Source: Tranzscheliella williamsii
Lineage: Eukaryota; Basidiomycota; Ustilaginomycetes; Ustilaginales; Ustilaginaceae
DNA: 64,000 nt
Direction: 5' to 3'
Assembly: GCA_023212725.1 (NCBI GenBank)
Contig: JALBYF010000051.1
Span: 62,001 to 126,000, forward strand
Part shown: in pieces, positions 27,429 to 37,037 of the stretch
Layout: the number at the start of each line of letters is the position of its first letter
How positions within the stretch are numbered: position 1 is the stretch's first letter
Notes under the pieces: generated by a model
What the model was told of the DNA's origin: nothing
Seen by the model: the letters and a program-made list of their open reading frames with translations, nothing else
Database searches by the model: none
Position numbers and translations under genes: made by a program

Positions 27429-30062
27429 ATGTCGTCGGCCGCTGCGTCTCCCGCACCGCCGGGTGCTGCCAAAGCCAGGCCGCCTAGGAGGATCATCCCC
27501 TCCTCGCCCAAGTTCTCCTTCCGTGCGGCCCTGGTTCAGCACAAATCCTCCCGCGCGGCGCTGTCGGGCAGCGCAACCTTGCCCGCCTCCACCTCGACCG
27601 CCGACCCTCCCGCCTCCTCTCAGCCAACCCAAGATCCGCTCGCGCCGCCGTCGAGCAGGTTCGGCAACGGCAAACCCAGCCATATCCCCTCGCTCAACAG
27701 CAGGCCGCGGCCGAGGTTCAACTCGACTACTTCCCTCCCCTCCGCTGCGTCCACCAGCAGTATCGCAGCTTCGTCGCCGCAACCGGCCCAGCTGGACACG
27801 CCGAGCAGCTCTTCGCTGGGCAAGAGGGCCGTGCACGACTTTGCTCTTGCCGCCCCGTCCAACACCTCTGCCTCCGCCAGCGCCGACTTTGGTCCACGGC
27901 CGCTCTCAAAAACAGCAGCCCACCCCTCCTCCTTTTCCTCCTCCTCCTCATCCTCGTCTATCAGGCCGTCTGGCTCCGTGCATTCTAAGCTGCCGGGGCC
28001 GCCCTCTTCTCGCTCGCAGTGGTCCAGCTCCGCAAGGCTCGCCAAGGCGTCCCCTTCGCCCTCCGCCGGCAAGGTCTCCCGCAAAGTCGCCAGGTCCGAC
28101 ACCACCAACGATGTCCACAGTCTCATTCCTACCGTGGCTACCGCACCGTCGCGCCGATCTCCCCCCGCTGGCGATGCTTCCATGCACCCGCCCTCCGCTT
28201 CTTCGCGGCTCAACTCGCTCGTCGCTCCGTCCGTATCGACCTCCACCGCCTCGCAGGCCTCAGCACGTGCCAAAATCGGCATGCTCCCCCCGGCCAAGCC
28301 GAAGGTCTTGGCTGCGAAAACGCTCCTCGATCAGCAAGAGGATGTCGAGGAGAGCGATGCCAGCGACCACGACACGGACAGCGGAGATTCGGACGGGCCT
28401 GACGTGTCGCGGATCAGCGCCAGTCGTCTCGCCGGCCCTCGCAAGGGCCCTTCCGTGGCTCCGCGCCTCGCCTCCTCTCCCGACAAGGAAAACGAAGCGC
28501 GGCAGATGTCGATATCGCAAGTGCCCAAGGCGAGGTCGGCGGCTCTCCATCGAACATGGAGCAGCGGCGCGGCCCACCGCTCTCGATCCAGTCTGCCGCT
28601 GGCTGTTGCCAAGCCGGCACCGCAAGCCTCGGAACGGGACGGTGCGGGAGCGGCTCGCGACGCTGCTTCTTCGCCGGCGATGCGGACGCGGACGTCATCG
28701 CTCACTGCGCTGCGCATGCGTGGCAGGCAGGCGGATACGCCCGGCAGCGCGCCGGGCGGGGCCAAGCCGAGCCTAGGCATTGCCGCCTCGGTGGTCCAGG
28801 CCAACCCAGTACATCCCGCCCTGCTCGCGCTCCAGGGCCAGGCGGCGCACCAGCCCATCAGCACGCCCGAGGCACTGGTCAAGGCCAAGAAACGCCTCAG
28901 CGGCGCGCTCTCCTCGGCCTCGTCCAGCTCGACCTCGGCGCCCCGCCTCGCCACCCGCGCCAAGCAGCAGGCCACCCCGCAAAGCCACTCCCACGCCACG
29001 CCGGGCGCACTGCCGCGCTCCAGCTCGCGCTCCCCGATCAAGTCCAGCCTGCTCTTTCCCGGCGCGCCCCCCCGCCCCCCCGCAGCAACGCAGCCGGCGC
29101 AGGCGGCGCCAGATGCACAAGAGCCTGGTGGTTCGGGGCCGCACGGCGGGGTGCTGTCGTCGAGCGAGATCGATGCGAGCCTGCTTGCCAGTCTCGAGGT
29201 CGTGGCGAGGAAGGCCAACATTGACGTGCGCGAGCTGCTCGGCCACGACTACGGCCGCGGGCGCGCGCGCCGATCGTCAGCGGGCATCTCTCTGCCGGCG
29301 GTGCCGGACCGTGCTGGGAAGCGCGCGCAGCGGGCGGCGTCGGAGGATCTCGAGTCGTTTGTCGCCGACATGTCGCTCGATCTGATGGCGCTCGATCTGG
29401 GCTCGCCCGCCTCCGACGCCTCGCTGCTTGCGCCGACCGCCGCGCTGGACGCGACACCCTTCGACTCCCCGCCACCCGCGGTGTCGGCGCTGCCCGAAGC
29501 GGGCGACGAGAGCGTGGCGTCATCTGCCTCGCCATCGGTGCGCGCGGCTGCAGCACGGCTTCCTGAGCCCGCCCCGCTCTCGACCAAAACGCGGCTGAAG
29601 CTCAAATCCGCGCTGCGCGAGTCGCTTGCCCTGGAGACCAACTTGCCCGTGGTGTCGCCGTTGTTGAGCCCGGATGCGGGCGGGGTGCTGCTGACAGAGG
29701 ACGAGGGGGAGCTGGAGGAGTTGGGGGGCGCGGGCGAGGGCGGGGTGCTGCAGGCGGAACTGGCGCGGGTGCAGGCGGCGTGCGATGCGCAGGGGGCCGC
29801 GGCAGCGCGCCTGGAGCACGAGCTGGCACTGCAGACCGCAGCAGCAGCGCGCGCCACCGCCCGCATCGCAGCACTGGAGCAGCGCACCGCAGACAGCGCC
29901 GGCGCGCTCGCCGCTGCCGACGCCACCACCGCCCACCGTGCCTGGGCGCGCGCAAAAACAGCCGCCATGGCCGACCTGGAAGACCTCCGCTCCCAGCTCG
30001 ACTGCCTCCTCTTCTTCCGCGCACACCTCGCCCTCCTCACCACCCTCCTGCCCGCTCCCTAA
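27429..30062 (+). CDS. Ser/Ala-rich protein with C-terminal coiled coil, unrecognised
   Basis: 877 residues in one exon from ATG 27429. No catalytic domain recognised. Residues 1-420 are Ser/Pro/Ala-rich with homopolymeric serine runs (near residue 170) and basic patches, probably disordered. A block near 330-345 has SPDKENEARQ; a KEN-box-like triplet is visible there. Residues 440-760 remain low-complexity apart from LAIGIAASVVQANPVHPALLAL-like and EIDASLLASLEVVARKANIDVRELLGHDY, which looks like a folded helix and may be the conserved core (about 580-610). The last 100 residues form a coiled coil (ELARVQAACDAQ, ATARIAALEQRT, MADLEDLRSQLDCLLFF). Such a layout suits a cytoskeletal or cell-division scaffold, but that is a guess. 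High G+C composition makes long shadow frames overlap it. Confidence 0.72.
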   Translation: MSSAAASPAPPGAAKARPPRRIIPSSPKFSFRAALVQHKSSRAALSGSATLPASTSTADPPASSQPTQDPLAPPSSRFGNGKPSHIPSLNSRPRPRFNSTTSLPSAASTSSIAASSPQPAQLDTPSSSSLGKRAVHDFALAAPSNTSASASADFGPRPLSKTAAHPSSFSSSSSSSSIRPSGSVHSKLPGPPSSRSQWSSSARLAKASPSPSAGKVSRKVARSDTTNDVHSLIPTVATAPSRRSPPAGDASMHPPSASSRLNSLVAPSVSTSTASQASARAKIGMLPPAKPKVLAAKTLLDQQEDVEESDASDHDTDSGDSDGPDVSRISASRLAGPRKGPSVAPRLASSPDKENEARQMSISQVPKARSAALHRTWSSGAAHRSRSSLPLAVAKPAPQASERDGAGAARDAASSPAMRTRTSSLTALRMRGRQADTPGSAPGGAKPSLGIAASVVQANPVHPALLALQGQAAHQPISTPEALVKAKKRLSGALSSASSSSTSAPRLATRAKQQATPQSHSHATPGALPRSSSRSPIKSSLLFPGAPPRPPAATQPAQAAPDAQEPGGSGPHGGVLSSSEIDASLLASLEVVARKANIDVRELLGHDYGRGRARRSSAGISLPAVPDRAGKRAQRAASEDLESFVADMSLDLMALDLGSPASDASLLAPTAALDATPFDSPPPAVSALPEAGDESVASSASPSVRAAAARLPEPAPLSTKTRLKLKSALRESLALETNLPVVSPLLSPDAGGVLLTEDEGELEELGGAGEGGVLQAELARVQAACDAQGAAAARLEHELALQTAAAARATARIAALEQRTADSAGALAAADATTAHRAWARAKTAAMADLEDLRSQLDCLLFFRAHLALLTTLLPAP

Positions 30063-30380
30063 CCCCATGCCCGCCCGCATCCGCTTCATTACCCATCCCG
30101 CCCACCCGCAACCGCCCACGCCGAGATGAAGCGCCGTCGCCGCCAGCCCCAAATGAAACCTCCCACCTCGCCCTGCTTTGGCACCTACCCTCCCTTCCCT
30201 TGAAATACGCCAGCCTCGCGCCCTCCCGCCGCCCCACTTCCCCCCATCTTCCTGCGCTGTGTCTCCTTGGCTCTGCCGTTTTTCTCTTGCAGTACCATTC
30301 TTCTCTGCTCGCCGTGGTTTTCTTCTCGACCTACATCTCCGCTGGTCGTCAATCTGTTGTTTGGCTTGCGGCTGGGCAGG
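30063..30380. other. Intergenic, promoter of the pectin lyase gene
   Basis: Pyrimidine-rich on the plus strand, especially 30240-30320 (TCTCCTTGG, TTTTTCTCTTGC). The lyase frame is open through the last part from 30267, but only the ATG at 30381 gives a signal peptide. Confidence 0.5.
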
Positions 30381-32486
30381 ATGGTACGGTTCGGGGTAGG
30401 CGCGCGGGCGTTGTTGGCGGCGGTGGGGTTGGTGAGGGGGGTGGTGTGCGCCGAGGGTGGGGGAGCGTATGTGACGCTGAACCTGACGCAGGTGGCGATG
30501 GTGGGGGAGGGGGGGTGGGGGATGGGGCGGTACTACAAGTCGGACACGGACGAGTTGTGCTGGGAGAACGGGTTGCGGGGGGGGGTATGTCGGCCCGAGG
30601 GGGGCGAGGTGGTGCGGGTGAGGCGGCCGCGGCGGCGCGTGTATGCGCGCGAGTTGGCGACGCGGCGCGATGCGGGGGTGTTTGGCGAGGTGGTGGCGGC
30701 GATGGGTGGCGATGCGGCGCGGCCGGTCGCGGCGGGCGAGGCGGCGTGCTACCAGCGCCTCCTCGCCCACCCGCCCAGCCCGCACACCGCCGCCGTCGTC
30801 GTCAAGGAGCTCTACGTAAAACACGTCGCCCCCGAGCCCTGGCGCATCGTCTCCTCCCACCCCTGCCCAGACCCCGCCGACACCCCCGACGACTCCACCG
30901 TCTACCACCCCGCCTTCAACACCCACCGCCTCGACCCCTGGCACTCCCTTCGCACCCCCGCCAACTCCGCCAGCCTCAGCCGCCGTGCGCTCTCCCACCA
31001 CCACCACTCCCACCACTCTGTGCTGGCCAAACGCACAACCCCCTACATCCCCGGCACGGGCACGCACGGCGACACCGACACCGACACCGCCGCACCCGCC
31101 CAGCCCAATGTGCCCTCGTCGAACGCTGCTTCCATTGTCGGCGGCGCTGGAGCTGGCATGGGCGGTGGGGGCAGTGGTGGTGTGGGGAAAGCGCCGGGGT
31201 TTGCAGCGGAGGCGACGGGGGGTGGGTCGGTGGAGGGGGCGAAGCCGAAGGATGAGGCCGAGCTGGAGGCGTGGCTGGCGGACGGGGAGGCGCGGGTGAT
31301 TTTGCTGGATCGGGTGTACGACTTCCGGGGCAGCAAGGGAGAGTGCAAGGACTGCGCCGGGTGCGAGCCGCCCGAGTATGCCAAGTGTCCCTCGCGCGGA
31401 CAGCTGGCGATCGACAACGGCCAGGGCTGGTGCCACGGCCAGCCCCCCCACGCGGTCACCTACGACAAGGCCGGCCTGGTCTCACTCCTGGTCGCCTCGA
31501 ACAAGACAGTCCTCGGCACCACCCCCAACGCCGGCATCCGCGGCCGTGGCCTCCTGGTCAAGCATCATAAGAACGTCATCCTGCGCAACTTTCGCATCGA
31601 CCAGATCAACGCACCCTTTGTGTGGGGCGGCGATGGCATCGCGCTCTGGGACACCGACTTGGTCTGGATCGACCACATCACCTTCCACCGCATCGGGCGG
31701 CAGATGATCGCCACCGGATACCAACCGGCTCGGCGGGTGACCATTTCCAACTGCCTTTTTGACTGCGAGACGCAGTGGTCGGCCACCTGCGACGGCTCGC
31801 ACTACTGGACCGTGCTTGGGTACGGCACGTCGGACGCGGTGACGTTTGTGGGCAACCACATGAAGCACTGCTCGGGGCGTTCGCCGCGCATTGCCAATCC
31901 GGAAGCGCACGCGGCCAACTCGATCTGGCATGTGGTCAACAATGTCTTTGAGAGCAACAGCGGGCATGCGCTCGATGTCGGGCCGGGCGTTTCGGTGCTG
32001 ATCGAGGGGAATGTCTTTGCCGATGTCGCGCAGGCCAGCCTGCACGAGCAGCAGCCCGGCCGCGCTTTCGCCCCCAGCACCAACGCCGTCGGCTCCCAGT
32101 GCACCGCCGCGCTCGGCCGCACCTGCCAGCCCAACGCCTACAACACCTGCTCGCCCATCCCTAGCACCGCCTCCCCCGCCCAACTCCTCCAAGGCATCCA
32201 CCCCCTCCCCCTCGTCGCCGCCCTCTCCCCCGCCAACACCGCCGCCATGGTCCGCCACTCCGCAGGCTGCTCCGCAGACACCGCCGACACAGCCGGCACC
32301 GCCGACAACGCCGCCACCACTTCACCCTACGCAGACAACCACCCCGACGCAGACGCAACCGGCCAAACGGCAGACAAAAAGCAAGACAGCGCCGCCAAGC
32401 AGAAGCCCAAGCAGGAGGAGCAGAAGACCAAGCCAAAGGCGCAGGACGCCAAGCAGCTTCCCGCCCCCGCTTCCTTTGCGCACTGA
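30381..32486 (+). CDS. Secreted pectin lyase, PL1 family, with long extra N-terminal region
   Basis: Cleaves methyl-esterified pectin by beta-elimination. ATG 30381 gives MVRFGVGARALLAAVGLVRG, a good signal peptide; 701 residues. The PL1 beta-helix occupies about 31250-32060: CKDCAGCEPPEY, ASNKTVLGTTPNAGIRGRG, VILRNFRI, FVWGGDGIALWDTDLVWIDHITFHRIGRQ, SATCDGSHYWTV and HCSGRSPRI. The GGDGIALW-x-DLVWIDH, IGRQ and SGRSPR motifs match pectin lyases rather than pectate lyases, including the key Asp and Arg positions. Odd: about 280 residues separate the signal peptide from the lyase domain, with two dibasic-type processing sites (PRRRVY, LAKRTT), a His-rich run and a Gly-rich linker; typical fungal pectin lyases begin directly. 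The C-terminus is a low-complexity Ala/Asp/Lys tail. Likely acts on plant cell walls. Confidence 0.85.
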   Translation: MVRFGVGARALLAAVGLVRGVVCAEGGGAYVTLNLTQVAMVGEGGWGMGRYYKSDTDELCWENGLRGGVCRPEGGEVVRVRRPRRRVYARELATRRDAGVFGEVVAAMGGDAARPVAAGEAACYQRLLAHPPSPHTAAVVVKELYVKHVAPEPWRIVSSHPCPDPADTPDDSTVYHPAFNTHRLDPWHSLRTPANSASLSRRALSHHHHSHHSVLAKRTTPYIPGTGTHGDTDTDTAAPAQPNVPSSNAASIVGGAGAGMGGGGSGGVGKAPGFAAEATGGGSVEGAKPKDEAELEAWLADGEARVILLDRVYDFRGSKGECKDCAGCEPPEYAKCPSRGQLAIDNGQGWCHGQPPHAVTYDKAGLVSLLVASNKTVLGTTPNAGIRGRGLLVKHHKNVILRNFRIDQINAPFVWGGDGIALWDTDLVWIDHITFHRIGRQMIATGYQPARRVTISNCLFDCETQWSATCDGSHYWTVLGYGTSDAVTFVGNHMKHCSGRSPRIANPEAHAANSIWHVVNNVFESNSGHALDVGPGVSVLIEGNVFADVAQASLHEQQPGRAFAPSTNAVGSQCTAALGRTCQPNAYNTCSPIPSTASPAQLLQGIHPLPLVAALSPANTAAMVRHSAGCSADTADTAGTADNAATTSPYADNHPDADATGQTADKKQDSAAKQKPKQEEQKTKPKAQDAKQLPAPASFAH

Positions 32487-33240
32487 TCACCGGTGCCACA
32501 AGGGTGGAGGTGGTTAGGATCGCCTCCCTCCCCGCATTCCCATCACAATGCCCAATGTAGGTATCTCATCGTCATCACTGTTACGACGTCAGCATGTCTG
32601 TGCGTGGTGGCGCGGTGGAGGGCGATCTAACATCGGCGCCGTCCTCGGTGTGGCTTTGCTAGTGCACGAGCGGTGTGACTACGCGTTCTGGAACTGATCT
32701 TCGAGCGCGCTGCTGAGGTGCCCAACGCCGCGTTATCAGATTGTGATTGGCCGTCAGATTACCGTCGCAGCGCAGCCTGCCAAAGCCGGCCGTGACCGAG
32801 CCAATGGCCACGCTTGCCCGCCCGCTCACTTGTCCTTCGGAAGCGGGTTCCATAAGCACGCCAGCGAACACGCAGACAGTGACGAGACGCGCGTCGATGC
32901 AGGACTACGATGCGCTGCCTTGTGTGTGAGCGTGTGCCGTGTGTTAGAGCGCGCTGGATACGGCTTAGTGCTGCTGCGGATGCGCTAGTGGCAACCCTGC
33001 GCCCTCTGCCCTCTGGCCCTTTGCGCGGCAGCGATGGTGGCCGAGCGCGCATCGTCCAGCGCGCCACGCAATGGTGCCACCTGCCCCAGGCGCTGCGAAC
33101 GCGACCGGATGGCCACAATGCGGCCTCATCGTCTGGGTGGTCGCGCCCGTCGTGCTTTATATAGCTTGCCACCTCGCGCCCATCTTTGGACGCCGGACGC
33201 TGCTGTGCCAAGCCGACAGGGCCCGGTCGCTTCACTCGAG
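32487..33240. other. Intergenic
   Basis: Lies between the pectin lyase and N-acetylglutamate synthase and contains the latter's promoter; a TATATAG motif occurs at 33157-33163, about 80 bases before the proposed start at 33241. The rest holds only short frames. Confidence 0.5.
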
Positions 33241-36200
33241 ATGACCAGCGCACTGCGATGTCGCTCGCTGTGGCCGCGCCGCGGCTCGCCCCACTGCCAC
33301 TGTCGCCACCACCTCACCACCCGCACCTTCTACACCGACCTGTACGAAAACGAGAGGTATCTCTTCGACCTCGGCCTCCGCGACCCGCGTCAGCCCGCCC
33401 CCGCCTCCCCCCGCAGCCCCTCCTCGGCACACCAGTTCAGCCAGTCCCACTCGCCCTACCTCCTCGACCGACAACAGCAGAGGGTGAGTGGCATGTTCCC
33501 CACGAGATCGGGAAAAGAAATCGGAAAGGAAATCGCGATCGGGGCGATGCAGACCGGTTGGGATCGGCGATAAGAATCGATACCATGATGGACTGATGGA
33601 TTGAAGCGATTCGCATGGATTGCATTGATTGCAGCGATGAGATTGCATTGATTGCATTACTGGACTGATGCATTCATCTGTGAATGATTCGGTGCGATCC
33701 TTTTGATTGGATTCCCTCGTAGCGACAAAGGGTGGAATCGGAAGGAGCCTTGCTCGAGTCACTCGCCTTGCCTTCTTGCTTCCGTCCTCGTCGCTGGGCA
33801 GCCCTTGCTCCTCCTCCTCTCTCTCGTGGCAGTGATACGTCGTGCCCGGCCCCTCTCCTCGGCCGCCTTTTGTTTCCCGTTCGATAGCTGCTGCTATGTA
33901 GTGGTGTGGGTCTCGCCGCCTCTGACGCTTCTCTTTTACTCGCACTCTTGCCGCTCCGACCATGTCGAAACGAATGCAGAACCTCATCATGGAGATCCTC
34001 CAAGCGCAGCCTTCCTTGCGCGACTCCAAGACCTACCTGAAGAGCTTTGCGCCTCGCAAGCCGTCCAGCCCCACTCCTGCCAGCCCCACGCCCGCCAGCG
34101 CCTCTGCAAGCGCATCGCCAGGACCGGCGCCGTCGCATCTCGAGTTCCCGCTGCCTGCCAATGTGCCGCTTCCGGGCAGCTTGCATAATCCGTCGACGAC
34201 GACCTGGCATCCGCAGCAGTCCATAGCGCTTGAATCCGACGCGCGTGAGGCAGCGTCCGCGCATCGTCCGCTGTCCCGGGGCATTGTGGACCGCCTCGGA
34301 CAGCGCGCCGCGGGATTGGACGCCGGGGCTGCCTCGCCGGCGCACGCGATCACGCCGCAGGAGAACTCGACCGTGGCCATCCCGCCGACGACGCCCGTGT
34401 CCGACGCGCTAGCCGACTCGCACACCGCCCTCGTCAAGGTGCAGGGCCCCTTCACCGACCGCCAGCTCGACTCGATCGCCGAGGGGCTCGTCTACCTCAA
34501 GCGCCTCGGCCTCGTCAGTGTCGTCGTCGTCGACCAGGACGAGTGGCCGGACATCTCTGCCGAGATCGATGCCGATGGCGCCCTGGTTGCCGGCAGCGAC
34601 GAGATGGAGGAGCTGCGGATGGGCGACTGGCTCGCTGCCCATCCACATCCCAGCGCCCAGCCGCCAGCCGTAGTAGAGAAGGGAAAGCGTCGCGAGCTGT
34701 GTGGTGCCAGCGTGCTGGGGCGTCGCCAGGAGCGGCTGCGCAAGCGCATCATGGCCGAAACGCTGCGCCTCGCCGAAAGCCTCAACCGCAAGGGCGCCAT
34801 GGCGCGGCCGCTGCCGCAACCCGTCGTCCGCGTCGACCGCACCGCCGCCGCAGCGCTCCAAGCCGAAGCCTGCCGCGCCTACCACGCCCACCCCGCCGCC
34901 CAGTCCATCCAGACCGCACCGTCAGCATCCCACGACACCACCGCCGAGCACCGCCAACGCCCACCGCTCGTCTCCGATGACAACCTCCGCTCGATCCGCT
35001 CCGCCCTCGCAGCCAACCAAATCCCCGTCGTCGCCCCCTACGCGCTGTTCGAGAACGAGCAGAACGGCACGCTCGAGACCCTCTGCGTTCGCGCCGACGA
35101 CCTCATGGTTGCCCTTGCCCGCGACATGGTCGTCGCCGCCACCCGCGCCGAAACCGCCGAGCCGGCCAAGCCCTCGACATCGACATCGGCATCGACATCG
35201 GCCTCGGCATCCACGTCGGCCTCGACATCGGCCTCGGCATCCACGTCGGCCTCGACATCGGCCTCTGGGTTGGCGTCAAGCCAAGGCGAGGTGGACATGA
35301 TGCCGCTGCGGCTCATGGTGATCAACCGCGAGGGGGGCATCCCGTCGCATGCACGCGGCGGCGACCCGCATCTGTCGATCAACCTCGCCTCCGAGTACCA
35401 CCAAATCAAGCAGTCGTTTGTCTGGCAGCAGACGCATCCGACGGCGCTGCGCAATCTCGAGGCGATCTCGGACTGTCTCTCGTACATGCCGCCGACGTCG
35501 TCCGGCGTGCTGGTCACCCATCGTTCGCCGCGCTCGCTGATTGCCAATCTGATTACCAACAAGGCGGCGCACAGCCCGTCGCTGCCGCATCGGCTCTTGG
35601 CCAACAAGCAGGACGTGCGACATACGCCGACGATTGTTCGGCCTGGCTTGCCCATCCGTGTGATTGACGACGTGGCGCAGATCGACCAGGACAAGATGAC
35701 GGCGCTGCTCGAGGCCGCCTTTCGTCGGACGCTGGACCGCGACGCCTACTTTGCGCGGCTCGGCGCGCAGCTCGATTTTGTCATTGTCACTGGCGACTAC
35801 CAGGGCGCGGCGGTGGTGACGCGCGAGTGGGCGCCCGGCGAAGACCGCGCGCGGGTGGACCCGATTGCCTATCTGGACAAGTTTGCCGTCCTGCCCTCGC
35901 TGCAGGGCTCCGGCACTGTCGACTTTCTGTGGGGTGCGCTCCGCGACGAGGTGCAGGGGCTCGGCCTGCTGGATGCGCTCAACGACAATGGCGGCAAGGG
36001 CGGCTACGGCACTGGCCGCGACCTGGTCTGGAAGTCGCGCGCCAGCAATCCGGTCAACCGGTGGTACTATGAGCGCTCCAACGGCTTTGTCCGCATCGGC
36101 GACGACGCCGCCTGGCAGCTCTTCTGGTGCGATGCCGAGGATAAGCTCGCGCGCCTCTCTGGCGAGCGCCGCCTCTCGGCCTCCCTCCGCCACCTCGAAG

Positions 36201-36466
36201 AGGCCGCCGCCATTGCTCACGACAACCTTCCCGACGCCGAGGCGCAGCGCAGCGTAGAGGCCTACGAGCGCGCCCGCAAGCTCTCCCGCCCCGCCCAGCC
36301 CGCGCTGGAACCCCTGCTGCACCACCGCCACGACCCACGCTACGACGCCCGCTCCCAGCAGCGCGCCGACCTCACCCTCCTCCCCATCGTCGCCCCCGAA
36401 GAAGGCGGCCGCCTCCTCCGCTGGGCAAACTGCATGAAGACCATCCCCTCCGCCTGGGCCGACTAG
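33241..36466 (+). CDS. ARG2: Mitochondrial N-acetylglutamate synthase
   Basis: First enzyme of arginine biosynthesis: acetyl-CoA plus glutamate. The large frame 33962-36466 starts MSKRMQNLIMEILQAQPSLRD; NLIMEIL is where similarity to yeast Arg2 begins. I propose an upstream exon, 33241-33483, starting MTSALRCRSLWPRRGSPH: Arg/Ser/His-rich, without acidic residues for 32 positions, a convincing mitochondrial leader. Intron 33484-33979 (GTGAGT...GCAG) is phase 0; total 909 residues. Core: an amino-acid-kinase-like region (about 34430-35560: VKVQGPFTDRQLDSIAEGLVYL, SHARGGDPHLSINL) and the NAT domain (35690-36150: DPIAYLDKFAVLPSLQGSGTVDFLWGAL, VWKSRASNPVNRWYYERS). A Ser/Thr/Ala repeat, encoded by 30-bp tandem units at about 35180-35265, lies between. 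The ATG at 33962 sits inside the intron end and could start a leaderless form. The enzyme call is firm; the first exon is inference. Confidence 0.85.
33595..33675. repeat. GATTGCATTGATTGCA-type repeats in the ARG2 intron
   Basis: Overlapping copies of GATTGCATTGATTGCA and shorter GATTGCA/GATGCATT relatives are clustered here, inside the proposed 496-base intron. The array is imperfect. It may be a minisatellite remnant. Confidence 0.6.
35191..35265. repeat. 30-bp tandem repeat within N-acetylglutamate synthase
   Basis: A unit beginning TCGACATCGGCCTCGGCATC and ending CACGTCGGC occurs twice in full (35191-35220 and 35221-35250) and partly a third time, with shorter relatives just before. Because 30 is a multiple of three it encodes a repeating Ser/Thr/Ala peptide without disturbing the frame. 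Confidence 0.85.
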
Positions 36467-37037
36467 CCCGCCACCCCCTCCCCCTCATCCCCCCTCCGCT
36501 TCTTTCTCGCATCTAGCAGGTAGATTTCTCTCGTTACATCTAGACAGGCACCATCAGCAGTGGACAGCCAGATGCGCATGTTTGTGCCGTACGCTGCGAA
36601 GACAAGCGCGAGTGGGTCTCGGTGTCTCGAAAGGCCCTGCTAGCGGCGTCGTTTTTTTTTGCTTGGCACGGTGAGTTCCGCGGAATAGGCACGGCGAGAG
36701 CCCCTGGCAGTGCGCAACGTCACGTATGGATGCACGACGTCGCGCGTGCTGCGTGCCGGCCCCGTGCGCCGTTGTCGAGTGTTGGTGGATGGCGGGTCGG
36801 TGCGACGGCTTCCGTGCATGGATGCCGCCGCGCAGATCGACGCAAGGGTTTCGGCAAGGGTTGTGGGCGCGCGCACTGCCGATCAGGCACCGCTGCCATC
36901 CGCCGCCTCTGTCCGCCGCTTCCTCGCCCATGTCTCCTCGAGCAGCGTGTATAAATAGCGGCGGGGGGGGCAGGATGGCGGGCAGCCCTTACACTTGTCC
37001 CTCTTGGTCTCTTGCTGCGCGGTTCTCTGGTGCAAGT
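36467..37037. other. Intergenic, promoter of the secreted-protein gene
   Basis: Separates ARG2 and the secreted Asn/His-rich protein. Contains a T8 run near 36651-36660 and the TATA box described separately. The reading frame of the next gene is open back to 36726, but the upstream part has no signal peptide and looks untranslated. Confidence 0.5.
36950..36957 (+). promoter_or_regulatory. TATA box
   Basis: TATAAATA, 80 bases before the ATG at 37038, the clearest TATA box in the window. It is followed by a G8 run. A strong TATA box fits a highly inducible gene. Confidence 0.6.

Noticed and set aside
27343..28776. 477-codon plus-strand frame
   Set aside because: Overlaps the 877-residue gene in a different frame and is almost entirely Pro/Arg/Ser. 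The 877-residue frame is longer and has helix and coiled-coil features.
29780..31255. 491-codon plus-strand frame across two genes
   Set aside because: Runs through the end of one gene and the start of the pectin lyase in a third frame, Arg-rich, no domain.
29520..31451. 643-codon minus-strand open frame
   Set aside because: Antisense to the Ser/Ala-rich gene and the pectin lyase, Arg/His/Pro/Gly-rich, with no motif. Shadow of GC-biased genes.
35191..35265. Possible CRISPR-like array
   Set aside because: The 30-bp units are directly adjacent with no spacers and lie in a coding frame of a fungal enzyme; it is a minisatellite.
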